This document shows positions 1 to 11,300 of a stretch of 64,000 nt of DNA, in pieces. The stretch comes from Gambelia wislizenii (taxonomy: Eukaryota; Chordata; Lepidosauria; Squamata; Crotaphytidae). Location of the stretch: positions 197,143,809-197,207,808 of the forward strand of contig JAUMIR010000002.1 of NCBI GenBank assembly GCA_030847615.1, written 5' to 3'. The notes beneath the pieces are model-generated. The model was not told the DNA's origin. It saw nothing but the letters and a program-made list of their open reading frames with translations, and ran no database searches. The position numbers and the translations under genes are program-made. Numbering within the stretch: the first letter of the stretch is position 1; the number at the start of each line of letters is the position of its first letter.

Positions 1-3000
1 AAATGCTCAATGGACTGACTGTGCGGGAAACTGAAAGTTAAAGCATTGCTGGGTGGTTTGCACTGGGTGGTGGTGGCTGAGCTCTTGGCTTTCGTAACAC
101 TCTTACTCCAAAATTCATATGGGGCCAACTCAAAGGTCACAAAAATGTGCAAGCTTTTCATATATCAAGATCTCTTCATAAGAGAGGATCTAACAACTAG
201 AGGAGTGGGGGAAAGAATTTCCCCCCCTTTTTGTTATAGGCTGCTGCTGATGAAAATTGTTAGGTCTGCATGCTCAAAATCCAGAGCTATAGCTATAGTT
301 TAAGAAATCTGACCCCAAATGAAATTTTCCTTCAGCCCCCATATTTCTACCATTGCAGTAATTTAAAACGAGCATTTAGAAACAAGTGTTTAAGCACACA
401 CACACCCAAAAAAGCAGGGAGGCAAAGCTACCAGGGGAATACAAACATGGTAAATTTTAGAGTTCTGCATGTGAACGATTGTCAGTGTCTGTCTGCAATG
501 CTAAAAATTTGGGGAGTTAAAGAAAATTACAGTGGGGCAAGATTATTTGGAGGGGCAATTGCCCCCTCCCATAATTGCAGGCCCTGTCAGAGTCTTAAAA
601 TGAAATGGGAGGAGGGACCTTGCAGGATGTTCAAATTACTTTTTAAAATAAGCCCTGTTAGGTGATGTCATGGTTTCAGATTGTACTTGATATTGCCCAT
701 AAGCCTGCTGCTGCTGTGCACAACAAACAAAACAATTGTGAATCCCCTATTTCACAACATTTTACAATTAGCTAACACACATTGGAAACTGCTTAATGCA
801 GTGTAGATGTGTAAATTGCTATTGCTTAAAAACAAATTGTAAGCCCCTCTGATAGCCTTTGTGGCTGAAGAGCAGGGTATAAATACCTAATTTAAAAAAA
901 AAATGGATTTTAACATACTCCCCCCACAATATTGAGATTCAACCATTGTTTTAGATAGGTGTTTAAAGCCTGAATGCACTATCTGAATATAACATAACAT
1001 TAAAGGCCAGTCTCTTCCAGCAGGCCTATCCAGATGATTTTTAAACTGTGAATTTTAAACTGTTTTAATATATATTGGTTTTATTTGTTCTTTTAAACTG
1101 ATATTATGTGTTTTAATGGGTTTATTTTTAACCTTTATGTGTTTGAATTGATATAATTTGTTTTGTGTAAATCTGTTGTTCCCTGCCTTGATCCATGGGG
1201 AGGGGTGGGTAACAAAGAAAGAAATAATACTGTATTCCCTTTCGCTTTCCATCATTGATAGAAGATAGTTTCTTGCAGTAGGCTGAAAAAGGTTGTCCTG
1301 CTTCAGGGCTGAAATGGGGGAGACATCTGATCAGAAGGCCTATGGGAAACCCCCAGGGGTCAGAAGTTGCTGGCAAGTCAGATGTTCTACATCTCTGCTT
1401 TACAGTATAGACAATTATAATTTACCCCTTTTCATCATGCTAGAACGTCAAACACTCACCAATGTTGATTAGCAGTAGGTTCAGGCCTGACAATTTATGT
1501 ATAATTAGCTTATAGAACCTGTGGTGTTAACTCCTAATTTAGGTGGCTTTCTAACAAGATTGTTTGCCATCTCCCTAAGATATTTGATACATGATGAGCA
1601 TAATAAGCTGCATTTAACACACTGTATTCTTACTTAACAATGCAGTACATACAGATAGAGACTAGTATATTTATAGGCCCTATTTTGATCAAGTGTTTCT
1701 TCCTGGAATTCTGCACTTGGAGTCACAACCTGAATTAGTCAAGACATTGGTCACTGGAAAATGAGTCATAGTCTGACCATAAGACTTTAACACACCAGCC
1801 TGTTGTCTTGCAGCAATCTCATTGCTGAAGCAAACAGAAACATACCTGTTTGAAAACAATCACGATCACACTTCTCTGCATTCACACTATTATGCTACTT
1901 TGCCAATCCATGGCCCTGTTCTTACTCTTTTGCACTGCCTTGCTAAGATGTTCTGCCACATGTATGCCTTACCACCCCTCTCGATTTATTGCATGTGTGC
2001 CTCCCGATTTGTTTTTTATTTTTGTCACTATTGCACAATTACAGCAAAATGATAAAAAAAATTAAAATTAAAAGAAAAGAAATAGAAAAGGAAAGGAAAA
2101 TTAAGTAAAAGCAACCTCAGACTGCTGGGAATAGCAAGGGGGAGGGAGGGGGAGGGGAGAAGAATCACCCCTACTCACGGTTGGAACTGCAGCAGAAGGA
2201 ACCTGTCATACCAGAGGCAGTAGTGGAAAAGGAGCAATATTGGGAGCCATTTATGGTTTTCCCCATCCATGAAAATGCACATTGCACCAACGAATGAAAT
2301 GTAAAGCAGCAACAAGAAAGAGACATGGTCATGTGATAAGTACCTACCAAAGATACTATTAAAGTCCATAACCTGATACATATCTCTAGATGTTTAAAAT
2401 AAGCCTACAATTTTATTAGGGTTTGGGTTTTGTTGTTTTTGTTTTTGTTTTTTTGTCTGCAGCTGAGAAAACAAAGTTTGTTATTTGGATCTAAGGAAAT
2501 GCAAGACAGGTGCCAGTCTCAAAACTTTTTCTTTTCCTGTCTATATCTATTTTTCAAATATGATTGTCTGAGAAATGTAGTGCTCATCTGCATGGCCCAG
2601 AATACGCCAGCTCCCTGCCAGCATATTCTGCCCATAGATCTGGCCTGTTGCTGCCCTGTTACCTGCATAGAATGGGATGGAGTTCAGACCACCACATCAG
2701 CCGGTTTCTGCAGCTGCTGCTGCTGGCCACATCCCATTCTCCAAAGCCAAGAAGCTGGCCAGCAGCATGTGACCCCCCCACACACTGACTTTTCTAGCTA
2801 CAGAAGAGTGAGGCAGATGGCAGTACAGTGAAGGGCTGGCATGGCGGCCGTGGTTCTTGGCCCCATCTTTGCCCTGGGTGTCATGAGGACTGCCCAGGGG
2901 CAAAACGGGGCAAAAGCCCTGAGTCATCTGGACTGCAGGGATCCAAGACAGGAGCAAGATGGGGTAAATTGTCCATCTAGACAAGCCCATAGTCTCTTTT

Positions 3001-3239
3001 GCCTGCTGTTTCAGTTTAGAGGTAAGATAATGAGACGCAGAACATTTTTAACCAAACTCATTATAACCTCTTGATTGTGTGCTTATTGAAGCTTTTAACT
3101 TCAAACATATTTAAAAAGTTTAGATTTGTTTAAAATTTAACTTTTTAAATGTGCCAGCTGTAGGTTTCTCTTGTGGTATTCATGCTAGATTGAGTTTGGG
3201 AGAAGAATTTTGAGTGTTTTAGTATTGTAGTGTTTTTAT
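1..3239. other. Upstream flank, no gene recognised
   Basis: AT-rich non-coding sequence. Two LINE-like 3' tails are visible: about 770-890 (ends gggtataaatacctaattt plus A-run) and about 1000-1230 (ends with a gatccatggggagg/gggtaacaaa motif and an A-rich tail). A (GGGGA)-rich patch sits at 2138-2160. The open frames are short and match no family I know. Confidence 0.6.
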
Positions 3240-3499
3240 ATTATGCTTATATATTGTTAACTGCCCTTAAGCTGACTCCAACTTGATAGTGACCCTGTCA
3301 ATGAGAGACCTCCAAGTCACCCCTTCATCAATAGCCCTTCTCAGCTCTTGCAAAGTCAGGGCCATGGCTTCCTTGATTGAGTCTATCCATCTGCAATGTG
3401 GTCTTCCTCTTTACCTATTGCTTTCCACCTTGGCAAGCATTGTTGTCTTTTCTAGTGAGTCATGTCTTCTCATGATATGGACAAAGTAAAGAGTCTCAG

Positions 3500-4280
3500 G
3501 GCTTGTCTACACCAGTGAAAAATCCTGAATTCAACCCGATAATGCTACAAAACGTACAGCCTTTTCCCCAAATCTGGTGTGATAGTGACAAACAATGTAC
3601 AACCCTATTTGCACCAAACTTGGGGAACACCCCCTTAATTTTGGGTTTTAGAAAACTCAACAGGTTTATCTGCAGTTTGCTGGAAACTACAGAGAAAACT
3701 GCTGTGTGAACAATCCATCTGCACTGGATTTGGGGTGGGGTGGGGAGGAAGGACAAGAGCTGCCTGAGGCACTGCCATTCCCCCCCACCTCCTTGACACC
3801 ACTTCTCATTCCAAAGGCTGAGCCCCAACAATAGTTGCTCTTTCTGAGGTCAGAATGCTGGGCAAGCCCCGCCATGGCGAGGCTAGCCACCTGTTCTAAC
3901 TTCAGAGAGGACCACTACCACAAGGGCTTTGATTTTCCAGTGCACAATTACCCCTCTGAGCTCCAAGAAAATCAAAGCCCCAGTGGTAGTCGCACTCTCT
4001 GAAGCCAGAATGGGTGGCTCGCCTCACCATTGCAAGGTTAGCTGCCCATTGTGACTTCAGAGAAGGTGACTACCGCTGGAGCTTTGATGTCCCCGGAGCT
4101 CAGAGTCAAGCATGAATAGCAGTTTTGAATGGAAGCCAAGTAAAAATCTGAATACAGACTTGGGCTTTGGCAGGTATGGCACTTACATCTGGTCCAGAGT
4201 AGTCCAAATTTCATGTGCTGCAGCTCTGGGCCAAAGTAGTCCAAATCTCATTTGGATTTTTACCCCTGTATAGTCAAGCC
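3500..4280. mobile_element. hAT-like DNA transposon inserted in Bov-B, with an internal ~95-base hairpin
   Basis: The left end begins ggcttgtctacacc and the right end is inverted (gtatagtcaagcc). CTCAG is repeated at both junctions (3495-3499 and 4281-4285), and the flanking Bov-B rejoins cleanly across it. Inside, about 3843-3938 is an inverted copy of about 3967-4064, and a third partial copy follows at 4050-4100. No coding capacity. The superfamily is tentative because the target duplication is short or decayed. Confidence 0.7.
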
Positions 4281-4401
4281 CTCAGTTTAGTCATCTTGGC
4301 TTCGAGGGAGAGCTCAGGCCTAACTTGCTTTAGGAATCATTTACAGTGGAGTTTTTAGCAATCCACAGTAGAACTCTTCTGCAGCACTACATTTCAGATT
4401 A

Positions 4402-5921
4402 CAGTTGTCCCTTCACATTAGCGGGGGCTAGGGGCTCAAGACCCCCATGAATGTGGAAAAAAACTGCAAATAAACTCTCCCCCTTCCCCCTAGGTTTTGC
4501 TTGGCCTTCATTCCCGGGGGGGGGGGCAAAGGAAGCTGTCGCCGCCGCCTGAAAAGCCGCTTTTTAAACTGATTCTGTTCACCCCCTTCCTTGGTTTTTC
4601 ACCGGCTTTTTTTGGGGGGGCAGCAGCTTCCCTGGGCTTCAGATTACCCCCACGTCCCTTGGGTGGCAGCAGCGGCGGCTTCCCTAGGCTTCAGATTATC
4701 AACACATCCCTGGGGGAGGGTGAAGAGAAGCTGTTTAAACAGCAGCAAGCCAGCAGTATCCTCAGCAAATTCCCCACTTTACTTGGCCTTTGTCCCCCAC
4801 ACACAAGGGACGAAAGCCGAATAAAGCAGGGTGTTCGCTGAGGAAACTGTCGGCATTTTACTCGGCTTTTGCCCCCCCCCCCATACTGAGAGATGAGATG
4901 GGAAGCAGCACTCACTGCAATGCCGTGCATTCCCTACCGCTCTGCTCTTGAGTGACAATGCTGCCAAACATGGCATTTCTTTGGGCTTGCCTTTCCCGCC
5001 CCAACAGCATCGAACCCCTTAGAATGGCTGTGTTCAGCGATTCCTGGGGGTTCAATGTGGTTGGGGTGGGAAAGCCAAGCCTGAAGAACAGCCACATTCG
5101 GTGGTTTTGCCCTGAAGGCAGCAGTTCTTCAGTCTTGCCTTTCCTGCCCCAACCGCATTGAACCCTGGTTTCTGGGCAGCGTCCGTGTTTGCTGGGCATT
5201 TGTTCTCTGTGGAGGGGTGGAAATCCGAAGGACAAGCAAATCTTACTGTCTGTAAAGCCTCTGGAGGTTTGTTCATCCGTCGGATTTCCACCACTTCACA
5301 GAGAACAAATGCCCAGAAAACTTGGGCGCTGCCCACAAACTGGCGGTTCTTTGTGGAGGGGTGGAAATCTGATGGACAAACAAACCTCTGGAGGGCTTCC
5401 TTGGCTTCCAAAGTGTCTTCTCGGCTGTGGTGGCCGCTGCCTCATCCTCAGGGATCGAGAGGATGCTTTGGAAGCTGAGGAGGGCTTCCTCAGCTTCTAA
5501 AGTGGTTTTTTTGGCCACTGCCGCCTCATCCTCGGGGGCCGAGAGGACACTTTGGGAGCCAAGGAGGGCTTCCTTGGCTTCCAAAATGTCTTCTTGACCG
5601 TGGCCACTTTGGAAGCTGAGGAGGGCTTCCTTTGCTTCCAAAGCATGCTCTCAACCATGACCACTTCTGCCTTGTCCTCGGGGGCTGAGAGGATGCTTTG
5701 GAAGCCGAGGAGGGCCGTGGGGGCCATTTGGTCACCTCCAGCCCCTTTGGCTGACCACCTGAAAGCCAGCAGCTCAGGCTGTGCCCCCTGCTTGAGCTCT
5801 CCAGGCTGAGCACCCAGCGGCTGAGCAGCCCGCCACCCCCCACCAAGCTGTGTGGCGAGCCAGAAACCGTGAATAGGCAAAACCGTGAAAGCCAAAGCTA
5901 CAAATGTGAAGGGACGACTTG
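4402..5921. mobile_element. Tigger/mariner-like element built from serial hairpins (copy 1)
   Basis: The terminal inverted repeats start CAGTTGTCCCTTCACATT on the left and CAAGTCGTCCCTTCACATT on the right complement. TA lies at both ends (4400-4401, 5922-5923) and the disrupted Bov-B resumes outside. The interior has no transposase. It is a chain of long imperfect palindromes, for example arms at 5050-5089/5124-5163 and 5194-5230/5277-5314, then short ttggaagc-type hairpins from 5400 to 5700. Confidence 0.78.
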
Positions 5922-6226
5922 TAGTTGATTTTCCGCCTATCAGTCTGCTTCACTGTCCAGCTTTCATAACCATACATAGAAATTAGAAACATGATGGCAT
6001 GGAGAATCCTAACTTTAATATTTCAGTTATGGTATATCACTTTACACTTCAGGATCTTGTCTCGTTCCTTCATAGCTGCCGTTCCAAGTCCTAGCCTTCT
6101 GATTTCTTGACTGCAGTCCCCATTTTGATTAATGACTGAGCCAAGGTATAGTAATTTTTTCAATATCTGAATGTCTTCATTGTCTATTATAAAGTTGTGT
6201 AAATCATCTGTGGTCATTATTTTTGT

Positions 6227-6436
6227 TTATGTAATGTTCAACTGTAAACCTGCCTTTGTACTTTCTTCCTTGACTCTCTTTAGTAATCGCTCCAAAACTT
6301 TGCTATTTTCTGCAAGTAGTATGGTGTCATCTGCATATCTTAAACTGATGATGTTCTGTCCTCCAATTTTCACACCTCCTTCCTCAGAGTCTAATCCAGC
6401 TTTGTGTGTAATACTTTCAACATACAAATTAAACAA
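6227..6436 (-). pseudogene. Bov-B reverse transcriptase fragment
   Basis: The longest intact piece of the Bov-B ORF. It shows the RT catalytic box RYADDTILLAE and the following helix KEESTKAGLQLNI, typical of RTE-clade reverse transcriptases. Flanking frames are broken. Confidence 0.85.
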
Positions 6437-7410
6437 ACAGAGTGATAAAGTGCACCCTTGCCTGACACCCTTGTCAACTAGAAACCGCTCTGTTTCTCCA
6501 TATTCTGTCTAACTGTGGCCTCTTGGTCCTGAGTACAGGCGAGGCATTAAAATAATAAAATATTGTGGTATGCCCATTTCTTTAAGAGAGATCCACAATG
6601 AGCTAAACACTCAATGGTTTTGCTATAACCTATAAAGCCCACAGTGATTTTCTTCTTAAATTCTTTGGTGGCCCCATCATTCAACAAATGTTTGCAATAT
6701 GATCTTTCATGCCTCTTCCTCTTCTGAACTCAATGTGGACATGGCATTTCTTGCTCCATATGTGGTAAAAGTCTTTGTTGTACAATTTTAAGCACCCCTT
6801 TGCTTGCATGGAAGATTAATGTGGTTGCTGTATTCCCTGCTGTCCCCTTTCTTGGGGATTTAAATGTATATTGAGCATTTCCAATCTGTGGGCCACTGTT
6901 TTATTTTCCATATTTGTTGACAGGTTCTGTCTCTGCAGCTTGAAACAGCTCTATTGGTATGCCAACTGTTCCTGGTGATTTATTTCTTCCAAGTACCCTG
7001 AGTGCAGCTTCTACTTCATTTTCTAACATTGTACGTTCATCTTCAAATGGTTCTTCCTTTAATTCATCTGTCATACTTTCATTTCTTTTATATAGTTCTT
7101 CAATATATTGTTTCCATCAGCTTTTTATTTGTACAGTACTTGGTTATGTCATGTGTTCCCCTGCTGGTCATAGAACATTCCCACTCTTGGTTTAAATTTC
7201 TCTTCGGTTTTTTGGGTTTTCTGGAAGAGATCTCTTGTGCTTCCCTTTTTTGGGGGGGGACATCTTCCATTTCTCTGCATTGATTATTATAGTAGTTCTC
7301 TCTGTCCCTGCGTACAAGTTGCTGAACAGTTGCATTCAGGGTTCTGACCCTACTTCTGTCACCTTTACTTTTGCTTCTTGTCTGTCCTTAGCTGCTTGAA
7401 GAGCTTAATC

Positions 7411-8285
7411 CAGACTTGCACAACTTGGCAGTAGGCTCAACTTCTGAGGACCACAGATAGATTTTTAGTGGCTCACTATCCAAGTAAAAATATAATTAAT
7501 TAATTAAGGTATAATTACCTCCTCTTCCTCCTCCTGCTTCTCTTCCTCTCTCCTGCTGCCTCGCTCACTCCACAGTGCTCCTCTCCCTCAATCTGCCCTA
7601 GGGGTGCTTGCTGGGGTGGCCGTGCCTCTGTCCCCACTACCACTGCTTCAGCCCCCAGTGGCTGGAGGCTAAAGCGGTCCTTGTGTTCCCTCATCACCAC
7701 TGCTAAACCATCTCTTCACGGCTGTCTGAGAGCCGGCCACAGAGCGAGGGAATGCAGAAGCTCTGGTGGCCAGGGGCTAAAGTGGCCTCTGCATTCCTTT
7801 GCCTCCACCACCGAACTGAATGCAGAGGCTGCTTCTGCCCCTGGCATCTGGATACTCTGCGTTCCTTCACCGCCACTGAACCATCTCTTCATGGCTGGCC
7901 AGCAGCCGGCCACAGAGCAAGGGGACGCAGAGGCCGCTTCAGCCCCAGCGGCTGGGGGCTCAAGCAACTTCTGTGTTCCCTTGTCTCTGCGACCACCACC
8001 AAATCGGCTCTTTATGGCTGGCTTACCTCAAGGAAAGAGGTTATTCTCAAATAAGTGAGCCTCTCCAACCTTTCCCAGCTGCCTGTGGGGCACTAGTGTG
8101 GGGCAGGCACTTCCAAAGAGCTGCTCTCTGTTTGAGCCAACGCTGCTTTTTAATTGGTTATCTTGCCTTTATTTTAATTCAAATGTAAGATTGGCGGCCA
8201 CCGTCAACCAATCAGAAACTGCGGGCCACACAAAATGCTTTGGAGGGCCACATGCCGCCCGTGGGCCGTATGTTGTGCAGGCTTG
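7411..8285. mobile_element. hAT-type non-autonomous transposon in Bov-B
   Basis: Ends are CAGACTTGCACAAC and, inverted, CAAGCCTGCACAAC. The target duplication is 8 bases with one difference (gcttaatc at 7403-7410, gtttaatc at 8286-8293), as expected for hAT. The GC-rich core contains diverged tandem copies of a block with accatctcttca..ggctg and gccggccacagagc (about 7702-7770 and 7880-7930). No transposase ORF. Confidence 0.8.
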
Positions 8286-8423
8286 GTTTAATCTGTCATC
8301 CATTGAGGCTTCTCTTTCTTTTTGTCTACAGGCAATGTCTTTTTGCATTCCTCCTTGACAATGTCACTGGCTTCAATGCAGAGTTCTTCTGGCTCCCAGT
8401 GAATTAGACTTAATAGCACAAAT

Positions 8424-8717
8424 CTAGTTTTTTTTTTCCCCATTATCTTTAATTTCTACAGAGATGTTCTTCAGGTTGTATTTTGGCACAATGGTTGGTT
8501 CAGAGTTCTTCTTTAGCTTTTTTCTCATTTGTGATATTAGCAGTTCATGGTCTGTCTCACAAACTGCTCCTGGACTTGTTTTTGCAGAGAAAATGGAGCT
8601 TCTCCATGTTCTGCTTCTGATTATGTAGTCTATTTGATTTCTGTATCGGCCATCGGGTGATGTCCATGTATACAGTTGCCTCTTTGGTTCCTTGAAAACT
8701 GTGTTTGCAATTAACAA
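8424..8717 (-). pseudogene. Bov-B endonuclease C-terminal fragment
   Basis: Contains YTWTSPDG, NQIDYII and DHELLISQM, the C-terminal signature of the AP-endonuclease domain of RTE LINEs, with the catalytic DH pair. The frame is lost on both sides. Confidence 0.85.
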
Positions 8718-8903
8718 ACTGTTTGCCTCAATTCAATCACTTGCTTTCCTGCTTCATTTCTTGATACTAGGCCAAATTTTCCTACAGTCTTTGATTCTGT
8801 TCTGTTTCCTACTTTTGCATTTCAGTTGCCTCTGATCAACAAGAAGTCCTGTTTTGGTGTGTGTCCAATTTCCTCCTGGACTCCAGCAAATAATCTTCCA
8901 ATT

Positions 8904-9131
8904 TCACATGTGCCTCAAGTTGCCTGTCAACTTATGGTCATGAGGCTTTCTTAGGCAAGATATAATCTGAAGTGGTCTTGCCCACCCCCACCCCTCTCTC
9001 TCCACTTCGTTCCTCTGAAATATAGCCTACAGCATCTGATATTCACTGGCAGTCTCCCATTCAAGTACTAATACCAGCTGGTCCTGCTTAGCTTTCAATA
9101 TCAGACAGGATCTGGTGCCTTTGGGGGTATT
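8904..9131 (-). repeat. 5S rRNA-derived SINE, antisense
   Basis: The complement reads like the 5S internal promoter region (gaagctaagcagg..ctggt, then agtacttg..tgggaga), followed by the squamate SINE body (tatttcagaggaa) and the shared tail. It abuts the 5' end of the broken Bov-B. Confidence 0.75.
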
Positions 9132-10133
9132 TAGGCCCTTACCTAATACTAGCAAAAAGTAAAAAAAGCTTTTCCCATGCCAGCTTAAGTTGCTAACAAA
9201 GAACAAGTGGGGGGAATCAAGAGTGGGTTTATGTGAGAAGATTTGTCAGCCAGATTCTGGTATTGATAATAATTAGAATACAATTTTGTATCTTGTTCCA
9301 GGTGGTGGATTTCAGCATTTTATTAAATACATTGTCATGTACAGAAGGTCTTACAAGTTTGAAGTCTGTCCACCTCTGCTTTAGACTATGAAGTCTGGGT
9401 TCAAGTTCTGACAGTGCTCTTAATTTGAGATGTAGCTAGCAGAGGGGAGAGGAAGTCTTTTTCTTCCTTTTACCTATGATAGGGCCTGAATCTATGTCTC
9501 CTGTTTCTCAGTCATTCAGCAAATGAAAATTGCTCCTGTGGGCATTAGGTGGTAGCGTTCTTATCTGTCCTGCTTTTTCCTTTTCTGTGTCTGAAAAGGT
9601 TTCCCCACCCCTGTTGATCTTAAATTCTTGTCCAAGGAAAGCCTCTATTTTTATAAGCAGTTTTCAGTCCAAAGGAACTAGTCAATGTGTTGAAGTCCCT
9701 TTTAAGTCCTCTTAAAGAGATTTGCAGTCAAAAAGGTTTTTCACTGAGAGACCTTCCTAAAGAATTTAGTGTTTGGAAATTCCTTGGGATTTCCAGATGT
9801 TGAATTCTTGTTACTAGTGTCAGTGTAGCTCAAACAGTAGAAGAGGGGGAGGGGTTTTTTTTGGCCTGGGGCCAAATTCCAATTAGGAAAGGGTCTCCAA
9901 AGCTACCTTATAGCAGTAGGACAGGCTAAAGTCATGGGGATAGGCTGAAGCAAAGTGGGCAAGGCCAAATTTAATTCTTACCAGTTGGGGCATTTTCCCA
10001 CCTCAGAGCAGCCAGATATAATGCATTTGTACTCCTGTGAAGTAAGCCCCAGTGCAACAGCTTCCCAAGCTACAAAATGCATAAATGCAGTTTTTGTTCT
10101 ATTCAGTTCCCCACACTGCCGCCAAACTGCTTT
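9132..10133. other. Intergenic sequence, nothing recognised
   Basis: Unique-looking AT-rich sequence with no gene, RNA or repeat that I can name. Confidence 0.5.
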
Positions 10134-10212
10134 AATCATAGAATCATAGAATCATAGAATTGCAGAGTTGGAAGAGACCACGAGGGCCATCCAGTCCAAC
10201 CCCCTGCCATGC
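10134..10212 (-). repeat. CR1 LINE 3' end, antisense
   Basis: Three tandem copies of the atcatagaat octamer-type tail are followed by gttggaagagacc and catccagtccaaccccctgcc, the standard sauropsid CR1 3' terminus in reverse. Confidence 0.88.
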
Positions 10213-10859
10213 TTTGTTTTGTTTTGTTGGTATCCTGCCCAGTGCTAGATCATGAACATATAAGAAATTATTAGGGGCCTTCTGGTATACTGGCACGGCA
10301 GTATGGCTTGGCCCTGAAAGTGCAGAAGACTGATGACTAGTTAGTTTTTAACAAATCATCAGTTGTGCAATGTAACTAGATACAGAAAGACACATAGAAG
10401 TAATTAAGTGGCAATATTTTCTGTACTACTGAGGCCCATGATTTCTGCAACAAATCAGTAGTAAAGTCAAGGGTCTAAATTCCCATATAAGATGATGAAG
10501 AAAGGGACTATTTAAACTGTTTAAGTAATACAGTAGTATGGTTGACATACATGTAACAATTCACTGTGTTAAGGTGTTACAATGTATTTAGTAGGCTACA
10601 AAGAGACTTTTTGGTGTTAATGCAATAAAGAAACTTCAGGCTATGTAAACAATTTCCAAAAGCTAGCATTTGGGCAAGTGGGGAATTAAGTGCTGTGAAA
10701 ACAGATCAAGAAGGTCAGATAAAATGGAGATACAGAGAAGTTCTGTAAGGATCAATGTGGGTAGTCCTTTAACCAAAGGAACAGTTAAATGGAGAAAAGA
10801 GAACAGCAAATCCATATCATTTCTACATTAGTGCTGCTAAGTGTTTAGACTAAAAGGCC
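10213..10859. other. AT-rich flank upstream of SUMO2, nothing recognised
   Basis: About 650 bases with no clear repeat or coding signal, ending at the sharp edge of the SUMO2 CpG island. Confidence 0.5.
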
Positions 10860-11279
10860 AACCGGCCAGGTACAGCCCGTCAGGCCTGACGGCCATTTTG
10901 AAAAGACAATACCCTCCTCACGAGCGAGAGCAAAGCTCGCGGCGGCGGGCCGGGGGTGCGCGCACGTCAGGCAAGAACGCGGACGACGCCCCTGGGTGCG
11001 CGCACGCACTCACGCACCGCCCGCCCTTCCTCTTGGTTATGTAAGGGGCGCCGCGCGCTCTCGCCAGCCGAGGCCCAATGGGGATGCGGCGGAGCATGGA
11101 AGGGGAGGGCCGTGCGTGCGCGCTCTCGCCGGTCGAGGCGCGGCCCCGCGGCAATACGTGCGCGCTCACTCGCCCCCTCCCCCACGTCTTTCTGCCTCTC
11201 GGCCGCCGCGGTCGCTTTTTCATCTTTTCGTCCCCCCGCTTGCCGTGAGGCGCTTGGAGACCCCGCGGACGCAGTCGCC

Positions 11280-11300
11280 ATGGCGGACGAGAAGCCCAAG
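11280..11300 (+). CDS. SUMO2: SUMO2 coding exon 1
   Basis: Encodes MADEKPK. Donor is AAG|GTGAGC at 11301. The exon is only 21 coding bases, so ORF scanning misses it. The first intron (11301-14013) follows in phase 0. Confidence 0.97.

Larger units (their letters stand above)
3240..8903 (-). mobile_element. Bov-B (RTE-type) LINE, antisense, split by three nested insertions
   Basis: Four segments (3240-3499, 4281-4399, 5924-7410, 8286-8903) are collinear parts of one Bov-B in reverse orientation. Each segment resumes where the previous one stops in the element, so a single copy was interrupted by insertions at 3500-4280, 4402-5921 and 7411-8285. The minus strand encodes reverse transcriptase and endonuclease remnants with frameshifts and stops, so the copy is dead. 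Its 3' end lies at the low-coordinate side. Confidence 0.88.
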
